From the NCBI GenBank assembly GCA_029582265.1, contig CM055822.1:45919916-45983915 (forward strand): a stretch of 64,000 bases of DNA. The letters run 5' to 3'. Positions 44,957-57,300 of the stretch are shown here, piece by piece; the stretch's first letter is position 1, and each line of letters opens with the position of its first letter. Below the pieces are notes generated by a model. That model searched no databases. It was not told the origin of the DNA and worked only from the letters and a program-made list of their open reading frames with translations. The position numbers and the translations under genes are program-made. The stretch is from Zoroaster sp. YZ-2022 (taxonomy: Eukaryota > Echinodermata > Asteroidea > Forcipulatida > Zoroasteridae).

Positions 44957-45892
44957 CTTATAACAACAGGTAAACACAGTGTCACTAGTGCATAACCAGT
45001 GCAATGTTGGGACAGGACACCATAAGGCATAACTTTAGCAGAAATCTCTATCACAGTATACAGCCAGACTAGCATTGTGTATCTGTCACACTAGTACATG
45101 AGTCAAAGTCAGAAAAGTCATGATTGATAGGTTTGTTTACTGCCACTGGTGTTTAAAATTAAAGGTTATTTATTATGCAAATTTATGTCATTTTATCCCC
45201 CGTCTAGTAGTACCCATTCCTACCAAATGTACATTAGAGATACAGATATATGGGCGTGCGTGAAGCACCGTACTAAAAAATTACATTATAATTAGCGCCC
45301 TCATGAGACCAAGTTCGCCATGATGTCGCTGAGACCCGAGACGAGGTTAGTCCGCGAAAACAAAACGAGATATTCAGTTGAATAATTTCTATTCATTCTC
45401 CTAAATTTCATGAAAATCTTGATACTCACCACACATGTTGAGTATTGTCAATGAAAAAAACTGCTAAATTTCCGTTGTTTTAGTCTAAATTCTGTAACAA
45501 AGACGGTCGCATTTGCGTGCATGTTTACATTCGATAACATACCAGTGACAGCTAACGTGACGTCACTACACGTTAAAAGATAGCAAAAGATATCGTGGAT
45601 ACCAACGAAGCGAAGACGAGGCCATCATGGCTGACGAACCAGTTGTCAAACTTTCGCGTTTATTACGTTACGCGTGTGTCACATATAGTGACGCTCGCGT
45701 TCAAAATACCAATCCATTACAAGAAGAATAGTGACCGTTCATTATTATCTCGCTTATTCAATGGCTTTAACGTAATTAACTGGAGAACACATCCCAGCCA
45801 CTATAGTCTGATCATAGAGCAAGGACCTTGCTTCATCCATGGTCTGATCCCAGTAATATCTATCGCCAAAAATCTATAAATTAATAAAAATG
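44957..45892. other. Intergenic with a possible short frame at 45626
   Basis: ATCATGGCTGACGAACCAG opens a 34-codon frame (MADEPVVKLSRLLRYACVTY and on) in a CpG-richer patch. It could be a leader exon or a small protein, but no donor or partner exon was found. Confidence 0.25.
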
Positions 45893-46254
45893 ATATAATA
45901 ATAATAATAATAATGTGTGGACTTATATAGCGCACGTATCCACCAACTAAGTGGTGCTCAAGGCGCATAATATCATTACCCCTGCTCATAAGGCTCATAA
46001 ATCATTCCTGAAATCATCTCAGCTCCCTGGGGAGTATACAGCTCAATTCAGTGCTGCCATTACAGCGCATATAGGGCTAATCAACCAACTCTGCCCTCAC
46101 AGGTACCCATTTAACCGCTGGGTGGAGAGAAGCAATTATGGTTAAGTGTCTTGCTCAAGGACACAAGTGTCACGGCCGGGATTCGAACCCACATTCTGCT
46201 GCTAACACCAGAACTTGAGTCCGGTAAGCTAGACCGCTCGGCCACGACACTCCA
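45893..46254 (-). mobile_element. tRNA-Leu-derived SINE, minus strand
   Basis: Starts with (ATA)n, then GACTTATATAGCGCACGTAT, body as in the other copies, and ends with the inverted head (CTAGACCGCTCGGCCACGAC). Confidence 0.87.
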
Positions 46255-46579
46255 TATTCCTACTATTATTTATGAATTCAATTGATTAAAAACTTTATAT
46301 TTTACAACTTAATACAACATTTTTAATTTTCCTACAAAATAACGTTCTCAATAATTGCACTTTTTCATTTCTAATGTTTCAAACCCACAATATTTTTCGG
46401 AGTGGAATAAGGGGGTGGGGATTATTACAGAGATGGAGTGACGTTCAGGGGTGTTTACAATGGAGTTGGTATTATCTCCCGTCCCATCCTTTGCCAACAA
46501 CACTACACCACGCATCGGTGTTCATTTCATGTGCGCAGAGTGTAACGTTATACTTATAGTAGTCAGCCATTATTCATAA

Positions 46580-47283
46580 GGCCAAAAAAAAAAGATGTTG
46601 AGTTGCCCTCCACCGACCGACCCAAAAGTGCTGAAATCTCGGGTCGGGTTTTTTTTTTTCTTTTTTTTCCCGTCATTCATAGGCCTATTTATTAATGAAA
46701 CTTACCAATTTTCTTTGTATAAAACATAATACGTTTGATTTGTGAAATTTCCACTTTTTTTACCGGTAAATTTACCGGTACCCAAGACTCAATCTACATG
46801 TTTTCAAATCGAATGGCCCCCGGCCCTCACATGGTGCACTGCCTGCGCACACACTGTGTGCCAACGATTGCGACTCAAATCTACACGTTTTCCAATCGAA
46901 TGGTCCCCTCACATGTTTTCCACTGGCTTTAGCTTCGCGCACTGTTTTGTATGTCAACGATTGTGACTCGATCTACACGTTTTCAAATCGAATGGCCACT
47001 CACATGTTGCATGTTGAGCATTGTACGCAATATGGATGAATTTGCTGTGTCAATCACAGCGAAAAGTACAACAAAACTGCTTGGGATACTTTTATTCTGA
47101 AGCAAAATTCCTTGCTGATATGTATATAAATGAAAAACATGGTATGTGGTTTCAGTTCCAATGCATTTCAATCTTAAAATGACAGTCAAGGAGAAAAAAA
47201 GAAAAGAAAAAATCCCGACCGACCGACCCCTTCAAATAATTATTTTCACTGGAGGGCAACTCAACAATTTTTTTTATTTGGCC
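46580..47283. mobile_element. Harbinger-like element H3 with TAA duplication
   Basis: TAA at 46577-46579 and 47284-47286; ends GGCC+A-run+GTTGAGTTGCCCTCCA and TGGAGGGCAACTCAAC+T-run+GGCC, then CCGACCGACCC in inverse. The interior repeats CACGTTTTCAAATCGAATGG three times. Confidence 0.82.
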
Positions 47284-47286
47284 TAA

Positions 47287-48346
47287 TGTGAGAATATTTT
47301 TGGGCTGTGATGCTCAACAAGATCGGCTTTCCTTCAAGGAATTAGCATGGAGGAAGGAATAAGTATCCTGGGTTTGATCTAATCATTCGCGACATTAATT
47401 ATGCGATACGATCGGGCGTGATTTTCTGTGTGCACAATCCAATGGTCCATTATTCCAAAAGTCTATGAAAGACTTCTGATAATATTCACTCATATGCATT
47501 CGTATGCTTCAATGGATTCACTTTATTATGTAAAACTGTAACTTATAGGTTTCCCTTATGACAGACAATGGATTACGGTGAACTACAGAAAAATTGTATG
47601 TGTTGTCGAAGCATAATGCGTGCTTATAAATTATTTCGCACGCATTGAGGATCCGCGCACGCGCAGCATGCAGTGAACTCTGAGCCGACGTGCGACAGCG
47701 ATTATTTTGTTTTGCAGTACAGCATTGCCATTGTATACTCCCGTCACACGTCACCTACATAATATGCATTTGTTTAAAAAATAATAATAAATAAATAATA
47801 ATAATAATAATTCTAGACTTTATTTTCCTTTATTAAAAAAAATCCTCTACAGACGTGAATTACTGTTATACAGAAAGGCTTTGCTTCTGAAATAATTATG
47901 TAATTAAAGATAATTAATAAAAGCAATATAATAATATTTAGAATAAATTCTGACAAAACGTTGTCTCAATTCTCGGTGATCACCTACATGGAAGGCGAGC
48001 GTTCTAAACATTTGACCACCATGCCACTCGAATTTGTCGGTGAATTAATTATAGAAGTACATATGTACGTACTGGTACCTTCTTTGTTTTATCTTTATAA
48101 GATAAAGGAATGTAAATCTTTACTGCAGAAAAAAATAATTGCCAACATTAACAGCGATCATATTAGCCAGCGCCCTCTACTGGCAGCGATGTACTGGCAA
48201 TTCAGACAATAAAAACAAAAAACCCGGTCTAGTCTTGAATGCAATGAAGACTAAGCGATTTCTATGACATTTTTCGCTGCATCTGGTTTACATACAGTGC
48301 AGAACTCACGTGCCGTTCGTTTCCTTGTTGGGTAGATAAAAATACA
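47287..48346. promoter_or_regulatory. Upstream region of TMX3
   Basis: A CpG-containing patch at 47635-47760 and AT-rich sequence follow. The TMX3 promoter is likely near 48200-48340, but no core element is certain. A 1-2 bp microsatellite (AATAATA) lies at 47780-47812. Confidence 0.3.
48307..48312 (+). promoter_or_regulatory. CACGTG E-box just upstream of the TMX3 start
   Basis: A CACGTG palindrome lies 35 bp before the ATG. Such a core can bind bHLH or bZIP factors, including some acting in ER-stress control. A single 6-mer is weak evidence and it may be in the 5' UTR. Confidence 0.2.
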
Positions 48347-48383
48347 ATGGATGTTTTAGGCCTGTTGTGGTGTTGTCTTTCTG
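48347..48383 (+). CDS. TMX3: TMX3 exon 1 (start codon, signal peptide)
   Basis: ATG sits in ACAATGG context. The exon codes 12 residues (MDVLGLLWCCLS) and ends in phase 1 at CTG|GTAATG. The hydrophobic run continues directly into exon 2, which supports both the start and the junction. Confidence 0.75.
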
Positions 48384-51300
48384 GTAATGTATTTTTTATG
48401 GTTATTCATACATAATGTGCGAATAATATGTATATATATTGTAAAAAAGAATGAGATTTAAATGATTAAAACTAATTTACTGGAGTGGTAGGCTGCATAA
48501 TGTTTCCATATATTCCACGTATTTTTCCCCATTGGCTGAAGACAAATTTTGGCGATGTCATCTTTTCACTTTATTTCCGTATCATTTTTCTTTTTCAAAA
48601 TTCATGTTTCAGGGCTTGAATTTCAGGAAAAACATATATGAGGTTAGTATAGTCATGGAAGTAGGCCATATTCATATATTAGTAAACAGTTTTTTTTACT
48701 AGACTGGAAATATTTTTACAAGCCAGACCATTTTGCACAGTCAGTTTCAGTTTGGTCAGTATGAAATTAATACTAATAGATCTCTTTTTATTTTAGTTTA
48801 CTGGTATTAATCCTTGACGGATTTTTTCCTTCAGTGTCTCAAATGAAGGCTTATAACTTCCTTAACCCCCCCAAAAATAGAAATTCAACATTTAAATCTA
48901 TTTTTAATGTAAAAAAGAAATGTCCATATTTCCTACCAAGTATTTATTTTATTGAATTGGTCATGTAATTTTACCGGCTGCAGTCCTAGAATAAAAATGT
49001 GAAATGAATATAAAAAGTTCAATTAAATTCAAGAATCAGTATTGTGCTGTAACTTTAACAGACTGATTATTTTATTTTAAAGTTGTATCGCCGTTTTATT
49101 TTTACTGTTTTAAAGTAAATTAGCCAAACAGGGAAATACAGCCTACAGGGGATACAGGTATATATGCGGTGACCAAATTTCCCATTGTAGGCCTATACAA
49201 AGTATGGTGGATAAGAGAGGCCTCACAAATCGGGCAAACGTTCATACCCCTATGTGAAAAAGTTTTTTAAAACACAGCATGACAGAATTCCAATCGATCC
49301 AGCAATTTTGGCTGCAATTGGACATCGTTTCATAGCAAAAAGAAAATAAGAAATGCTGACGCGCGGCCGCGGGTCTGAGGTGATGCGTGCGGAGACCAGA
49401 AACCGCAGACTTTTTTTTTTTTTGCCTTGTCTTATTTTAACAGAAATTAAAATTTTCATCGGAACACTGCTATTTTACAGGAAGCAAATACAAATAAGAT
49501 GTTAAAAGACACATTTTTCAAAATGATCACGAGAAACATGGTTTGGAAAGAATGTCGTATCCGACCGCCACTTTTTAAGGGTTTTCTTGAAATTTTTTGG
49601 CAACCACTAACCAGTTAAAAAATGATTCTATTGATTTTTGGGGGTACAGAAAGTGAAAATTATGTTTAAAATACACTTTTATGATGGTTTTCGGACTTTA
49701 TTTCCCTTCTAAAAATCCTCTTCAGAAAATAGAAGGATCCTATTATAGTTGCCACTACGCATGTACAATGACCGTGTTGTCACTAATGGGAGAGTTGACA
49801 AGATCAGACTGACATGACTGAGGAAGTCATCGTATACAAAAATTGCCAGATTTTTCATGAAATAAATATTCTGGAATAATTTGAAGTATATGTCCATCAT
49901 CATCCATACATGTATGTTCTCCACCTTACTGGGTGGTAAGATTACGTTATTGGTTAGGGGCCGTCCAAAGTTTTCAACATTTTAATGGTCGTACAAAGCG
50001 TACGACGGGGGGGAGGGGGGTCGGAGGCCGCGTACGACTTTAAATGTTGATGTTATATAAAACATGCGCATCAACATTGAAAAAAAAATGTTGAAAAGTA
50101 CTACTTTGGGGGGAGGGGGGGGGTCTTGAAAAGTAGTACTCTCTGTACGACCTTAAAAATGTTGAAAACTTTGGACGGCCCCTTATATTGAATGAGAAAA
50201 AGTGGCGGTCGGATACGACATTCTACCCCATGGTTTTACAGTAATGTACCATTGCACTTTTGCACTGTTTAACCAAGCTTCAATTTTGTGAAATATCTCG
50301 GGTAGAATGTCTTATCCAACCGCCACTTTTTCTCATTCAATATAACCAATAATGTAATCTTACCTACATGTACCTAGTAAGGTGGAGAACATATGGATGA
50401 TGGTGGACATATACATGTATGTACTTCAAATTAATAGGTGGCGGTTGGATACGACATTATTTCCAATATCTCATTTCAAAGTATCTGTTTACCTTTCTAA
50501 AAAGAAATTACCAATGTTTCAATGAAAACAATTATTGTCAGAAATTGCCCGTAAAAATGCCAGATTCATCTTTCAAAATAAAAACTAATGCACTTGTATT
50601 GTATTATTTCTTGTAGGTTTACTAGCGGTGACCATTGGTGTTGGAGCAAATGTAATTGAACTAGATGACAGGTAAGTAATGATTTCACCTCCATTTCTCT
50701 ACCGGAGGTGTGATTTGTCCGGATTTTTCCAGATTTCCGGATATTTACAAATTGAAATGTTGTGATCCTCCGGATTTTAAAGATTTAAGCAATAAAGGAA
50801 AGCAAAGCAAATGTGCAGAAGTATAGATTTCACCCCAGCGCTGTTCACAACAGCGGCCCCAATACCCCTAATAAAATTTACATGGGTTTTTCAAAACTGT
50901 AAAATCACACCACAGCTCTACAGACAGACAGTATTTTTACATTACATAATGACAAAAATCTTCAATTTAAATATGTATAGTATAGCCTTATTTCCCATCA
51001 TGTCTGGGATTTTAATACTGTGCATGGCCCTTCGCCTAGAAGAAATAATATAAATGGCTTTCAAATGTGTAATTCCACAAGTTATTTGGTTGGGTCAATG
51101 GATAAAGAAAAATTCAAGGTGAATAAATGAGTTTATGATACAGGATGAAAAATTCATCATGCTCAGTAGTTAATGGCACCTTAATGGCATACTTAAAGGG
51201 GCAGTATCATCATGATAGTAATAATAATAACAGAGCATTTATAAGGCGCACAGTATCTGGAGACCCATTCAAAGGCGCCGGTAACTAGAAAATCAGTGTA

Positions 51301-54300
51301 GATCAAATGAAAGATTGAAGAGATGTGTCTTAAGATGGCGTTTGAATGATGACAGATCAGTTGTGTCCCTTAACTCGAGCAGACTTTCAACAGGGCATGG
51401 AATCGATGTCCTAGTTTTAGATGAACACACAGTGACTGAAAATTACTGGCTCATTTATGCAGCAGTAACGGTAATATGACCTTAACCATGTGGGAATTAT
51501 TTTCACAGTGAAATTTTCAGTCACTGAGTTTTAATCTAAAACAAGCACTCCGATTCCATGCCCTGTTGATTGTGATGAAACTGCCCCTTTAATAGTGCTA
51601 AGAGTTACCGGTTAGTTCGCCAATCCTTTTAATCGGAACTTTCACAGTTGGTTATCTGATTAACCGAAAGTTGGCACCCGATGGCTGCACGAACTAGATC
51701 GTCAGCAAATATGCATACATTTTGAATCAGAAAGCATCAATAAACGTCATGCAATGATTGTTTATTAAAGGAAAGTCTAGAACAACAAAATTGGTGGTTT
51801 TTTTCAAAGGATTTAACAATCCAGTAAGCAATGCCAGTCATGAGTATGAAATGTTTACAACTATTTTATTTATTTTTTTCTCTATCTTTAAAAAAAAAAT
51901 ATTTTAAATTTATTTTTAAAGAGTTCAAAAGTTGTTTGCTTGTCATTTTTGTTTGATTGTGTGTTATTTTGTTCTTAGCTCTTTCTACCCAGAATTATTT
52001 CACGTGTGTGGACGGAATTGCTTTTTATTATTGTAATTTGATACTGTAAACAATCAAGGTCAAGTGTGGAAATAATTAATAATTTGTGTATCTTTTGCCA
52101 ATTGAAGAGAGTAAGGTATCAAAATAAAGGTTATGACTCACTGAGTGTGAATATTGAGATGGGGATCATCTTGGGATTACCCATAATGCATTGCAGCCAT
52201 CCAAATATAAACTTACGTTTATCGTTTCTCAGAATAAATATCAATAAATCTGCAATTATTGCTTGAAAGTCTTCAAATATGCATTGTATGATAAACAAAA
52301 GTGGTTTGTTTATGTCAGAATATGTCAGGGCATACTAATATTACCCATAATGCTTTGTAACCCCTTGTTTATATAACAAAAATCATAATATGCAACCTTG
52401 ATACAACATACTGTGTATTGTTTCTGTTGTACAATAATATAAACAATCAAGGTCTAGTGTGGAAATTATTAATAATTTGTTAATATTTGGACAGCTGGTA
52501 GAACCAATAGTATCATGTGTAACATCTGTCCAAATTTTGCTGTTGTTACTTGCCCAACTGTCGGGTACGTGTACGTCATGTTGAGCCGATAAATTGGCTT
52601 ATCGTCAAATTACGGCGCGCGTGTGAGCCGATAAAATGGCGCGCCGGCAGGAAAGAGTTAAGGGAGGTATGTCAGAACAAAATTACTTACACATACATAT
52701 ATGGGTCATTCCATGAACGTGGGACCCAAAGTGTGACATGGAGGTCAAAAATTTCAAGTTCATTAAATCAAGGAAAAAAACAAACAGTTTTGTTACCTTA
52801 TTTATCATAGTTTTGTAGGTTGTCATCTTTTAAAATAATAGATACAAACATTAAAACTGGTGTCATGTATTTACTTCCTGCTTCACCTGATATGAGGTTA
52901 ACGATGTAACAAAATTACAAGGGGACACTGTGTCTTGTTACGTTGTGTAATATACTGACTAAAGTTCATGGATCAAAATAGGGGAGACCCAAGAAATTTT
53001 TGTTTGTTGTCATAGTAGGTCTGTATGAGATGCAACAATAGGTGAAAGTTATAATCATCAGCTCGTACGATGTAAGGAATAACACAGGCCCCAATATCTG
53101 AAATACATGGAAAACACAAGTGTCCCACGTTCATGGAATAACCCATATGTAAATTGTGATAGAGTCATGTTCAATGTACATTGCCTCATATAATTATTTA
53201 CAATCCCCCACTATAGAGTGTGCAAGTCTGGTGACTTCCACTAGCTACTTAGCAGTAGTCTAGACACAGACACTTTTCTTTTTATCAGGCCTGGAATTAC
53301 ATGGAGGGTCACAGAGGCCATGGCTTCCCGGTCCCTGGTCTTGGCCTTGGTGCCCCATCAAAAATGTTCCCGTAGACATTCTGATATTCTAATGGAAGTG
53401 CCCTTTACTCAGCCTTGCCCTTACAAGAATGAAATTTCTGTATGTACATTGTATGTGTATAACATAAACTGATTGGAAGATAATGTGAATTGTTAATAAC
53501 GATTAGTGTGACATAAATTATAATGCTATATTTTAATTTCACAAATTTTGCCAGCTAGGATTAGCCTGATTACAATATATCATGCCTGCAATTTCATTCT
53601 TATACATGTAAATGGCACTTTCATTAGAATATCAGAATGTCTATGGGAGCATTTTTTAAGGGGCCACAACTTGGTCATAAAAAACAGGGCAATTAAGGCC
53701 ATGGCCTCTCTGGCCACCACTGAAAAACTCAAACCATAAATCATGGCACATGTTGGAGGATTTTATTATGCAAGGTGTCCAGTGATGGAAGTTCCATATA
53801 ACTAGCGAACTCTGGGCATCGGCTTTTTTGAGGGCAACTTGCATGCACTGCGTAAGTTTTATTACACTGCAAGCATCTCGGTCACATTCTCGGTGTGCAA
53901 ACGCAACGCCCATCATAGCGCTCAAATAATCACTAATGTACAAAATGTATATGGAAGGGGCCAACGGAGCCTATTTCTCTGCCAGCCTCAGTTCGCGCTG
54001 TGCGCGTATAGTTTGTAAGCGAGAGAAATAAACAACATGGTCTATTCAGCCACAGAGAACCTTTCTCTACGATTCTACAGTCAATCAACACTCATTTGAT
54101 TGATGGCAGTTTCTATATTGACTTGTCGATGTAGCGATGTATGGTTTCTTTGTTTGAGAAAACAATCCACAAACTGACTGTCTCGATGTACATGTAGCTG
54201 ATATCCCATGCATCACTCTTTCAACTGTACTTTAAATGTGCCTCAGAATGCTGAATCATGTATACGTTTCTTCTGTAACATTCATTGATATAAGTTCCAT

Positions 54301-57300
54301 GTTTCAGAAAATTATGTATTGACAAATGTTTGCCGTTTTAATTACTCAGTCAATTTGTATGGAGTGCAGCAACTGTGATCATCGTATAAAATGTATGCAT
54401 TTTATACATTAACATTTGAATAGATGTGTTGTAAGTTATGCACAAGTATACTGCAGTCCTGGTGAAATGGTACCAGCATATAACATGTACATCTACATGT
54501 AAAACAATTATCAAAGTTAATTACAATGTACATAACGGTTTGAGATAAGTGCAGTACGTTTTTTTAATTTAATTTTATTTTTTTTTTTTTAATATTTTTT
54601 TTTATAGAGTGAACCTACATTTTTAATAATTTTGGTACAGTAATTCATAAAATACAATAGAATTTTTTTTAGTGTATTTGGAAAATTTTATTTTATTTCA
54701 TTCACACCAGCCAACAGCAGAAAAACCACCATATCAGAATGGGAATCAGAATTGGGTTAAAAGCATATTATTATAACTAAATATTCAATTTGTGAATTTT
54801 ATAATTATGTGCTTTTTATTTAATATTTATATGTATTTTTCTACCAAATAACCATTTATAATTTTCCTAGTCATATTTATTTATCCAGGGTATTTTTTAT
54901 TACATTGGTAATGTTGCCAAAACTGCTTCTATGAGTGTGCTTACTCTCTTTGAATCAAGATATACATTGAAGGGAAGGTACAACATTGGTAATGTTGGCA
55001 AAACTGCTTCTATGAGTCTGCTTACGCTCTTTGAATCAAGATACATTAAAGGGAAGGTACAACATTGGTAATGTTGCCAAAACTGCTTCTATGAGTACGA
55101 TTACTCTCTTTGAATCAAGATATACATTGAAGGGAAGGTACAACATTGGTAATGTTGGCAAAACTGCTTCTATGAGTATGCTTACGCTCTTTGAATCAAG
55201 ATATACATTGAAGGGAAGGTACAACATTGGTAATGTTGCCAAAACTGCTTCTATGAGTACGATTACTCTTTGAATCAAGATATACATTGAAGGGAAGTTA
55301 CAGCATTGGTAATGTTGGCAAAACTGCTTCTATGAGTACGCTTACTCTCTTTGAATCAAGATATACATTGAAGGGAAGGTACAGCATTGGTAATGTTGCC
55401 AAAACTACTTCTATGACTGTATGAGTATGCTTACTTTTTTTGAATCAGGATAAACATTGAAGGGATAATATCATCATGGTCAACAGGGCATGGAATTGGA
55501 GTTCTAGTTTTAGATTTACTCAGTGACTGAAAATAACACCCCCACATGATAAGGTCATATAAATTTACCATTGTTGCTGCATAAATGAGCCAACAATTTT
55601 CAGTGACTATGTTCATCTTAAACTAGGACACCGATTCCATGCCCTGTTGAAAGTCTGCTTCTGATGGTGACAAATATTATCCCTTTAATAAGAAAACGGT
55701 GAATATGCATTCAGGTTTGTTGTATTAATTCTAATGTTGAACTCTGGAAAGAGTGCTCTTTCCAATAAACTTCTTGGCAATAATGTATTTTGTTCTTTAT
55801 AACCTTAAAAAAAAATTGAGGGAAGATTGATGCCATCATCAGCTTTACACCAAGGAAGTTTTAGGCCAAAAAAAGTCTCTGATTTCTGGTCATAGGTCAG
55901 CTTTAAAATTGGTGTGGTGACATGCTTCTTCTTTTTTTTTTGCCAACAGGGAAATACATGATACATTGTATACGCAGGGACCAAATTTCCCATAAAGTAT
56001 GGCAGCTAAGGGAGGCCTCACAAATCGGGCAAACGTTTATACCCAGGAGACTTTTTTTTGGGCCTTGTATTAAGATTTGACAGTTTTGTTTAGAGTAACC
56101 AATTTTATTACCGTATCTTTAATAGTTTAAATCTAAACTGACTAAAAAAAAATAAAAAATCTACGTGACCTGATAAATTAAATATATATACGTAATCTTT
56201 TGTGAAAACAGAATTTTGTTGTAAACTCTTATATATACATTGGTAGCGGCACTTCAGATTTGATTGTATCATATTTATGCTCTGCAGTGATATTAATACA
56301 TATCTCTCATTCCATTCTCTGCAGGATTCTAGAAGCCAAGAACCAGAGCCCTTGGCTTGTGGAGGTAATACATTAAACAGACATTCCTTACCGTGTATAC
56401 ATGTATGCATGCATGTATGTACATACTTATGTATACACGTGGTGATTGCTGGCTCATGTCATAGGAAAGGGACCCTTGATAAATAAATGAAGGAAATAAT
56501 TCACGATCTTGTAAGATCGTTTCCCTTCCTCCGTGGTTTATGGTACATGTAGCAGGATACATGATCACAATGTGCAAATACTTAAAGAGGGGCTCTAAGG
56601 TCAAATTCAGTTTTGTGATGCACTCATTTTCCTATAGATAGAGTCCTTATGAAAGTAGAAAAAATACTACAAGTCTCTTATCTCACATTAAAACGGTGTA
56701 AAATGCCATTGTATTTGATACCCTTCCAGTGCGAAATTTGTTTAACATCCAAAAACATCCAATGACGTCGCATTTCAAATATACTGAGACGCAATAGAAA
56801 CTTACCACTTGTTTTGGAATAGCATAAAATTGTAATGGTTCAAAATAAGACATCACGTGCTGCTAATTAAAATCATCACATACCCCTTGAGCAATCGCTG
56901 ATGGTTAAACCAGGTGTTACGCACCTGGGCCATGAAGAGAACGTCTCAAAGGTCACGTGACCATGTGTGACCGATTTGTCTGTAGGGGGTACACTGACTT
57001 GCCAAAATAAGTGCACATATTACATTTGTGCATTGTGATTACTAATAATTTAAGGTCGAAAAAGTGGTAAGTTTCTATTGCGTCTCAGTATATATGAGTC
57101 TGTACATTTTTGGACAAGAATTTTAATTTCATTCCTGAATCTCCGTGATGATACTTTGATTTGTACTTGCAGTTTTATGCACCATGGTGTGGTCACTGTC
57201 AGAAGTTGGTCCCCGTGTGGGCCGATGTTGGGACCAGATTATCCAAGAGCAACCCTAATATACGAGTGGGCAAACTGGATGGCACAAGATTCTCAAGTAA

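Noticed and set aside
55031..55287. Repeat-peptide frames on both strands
   Set aside because: Translation of the 81-bp array, no start or splice context.
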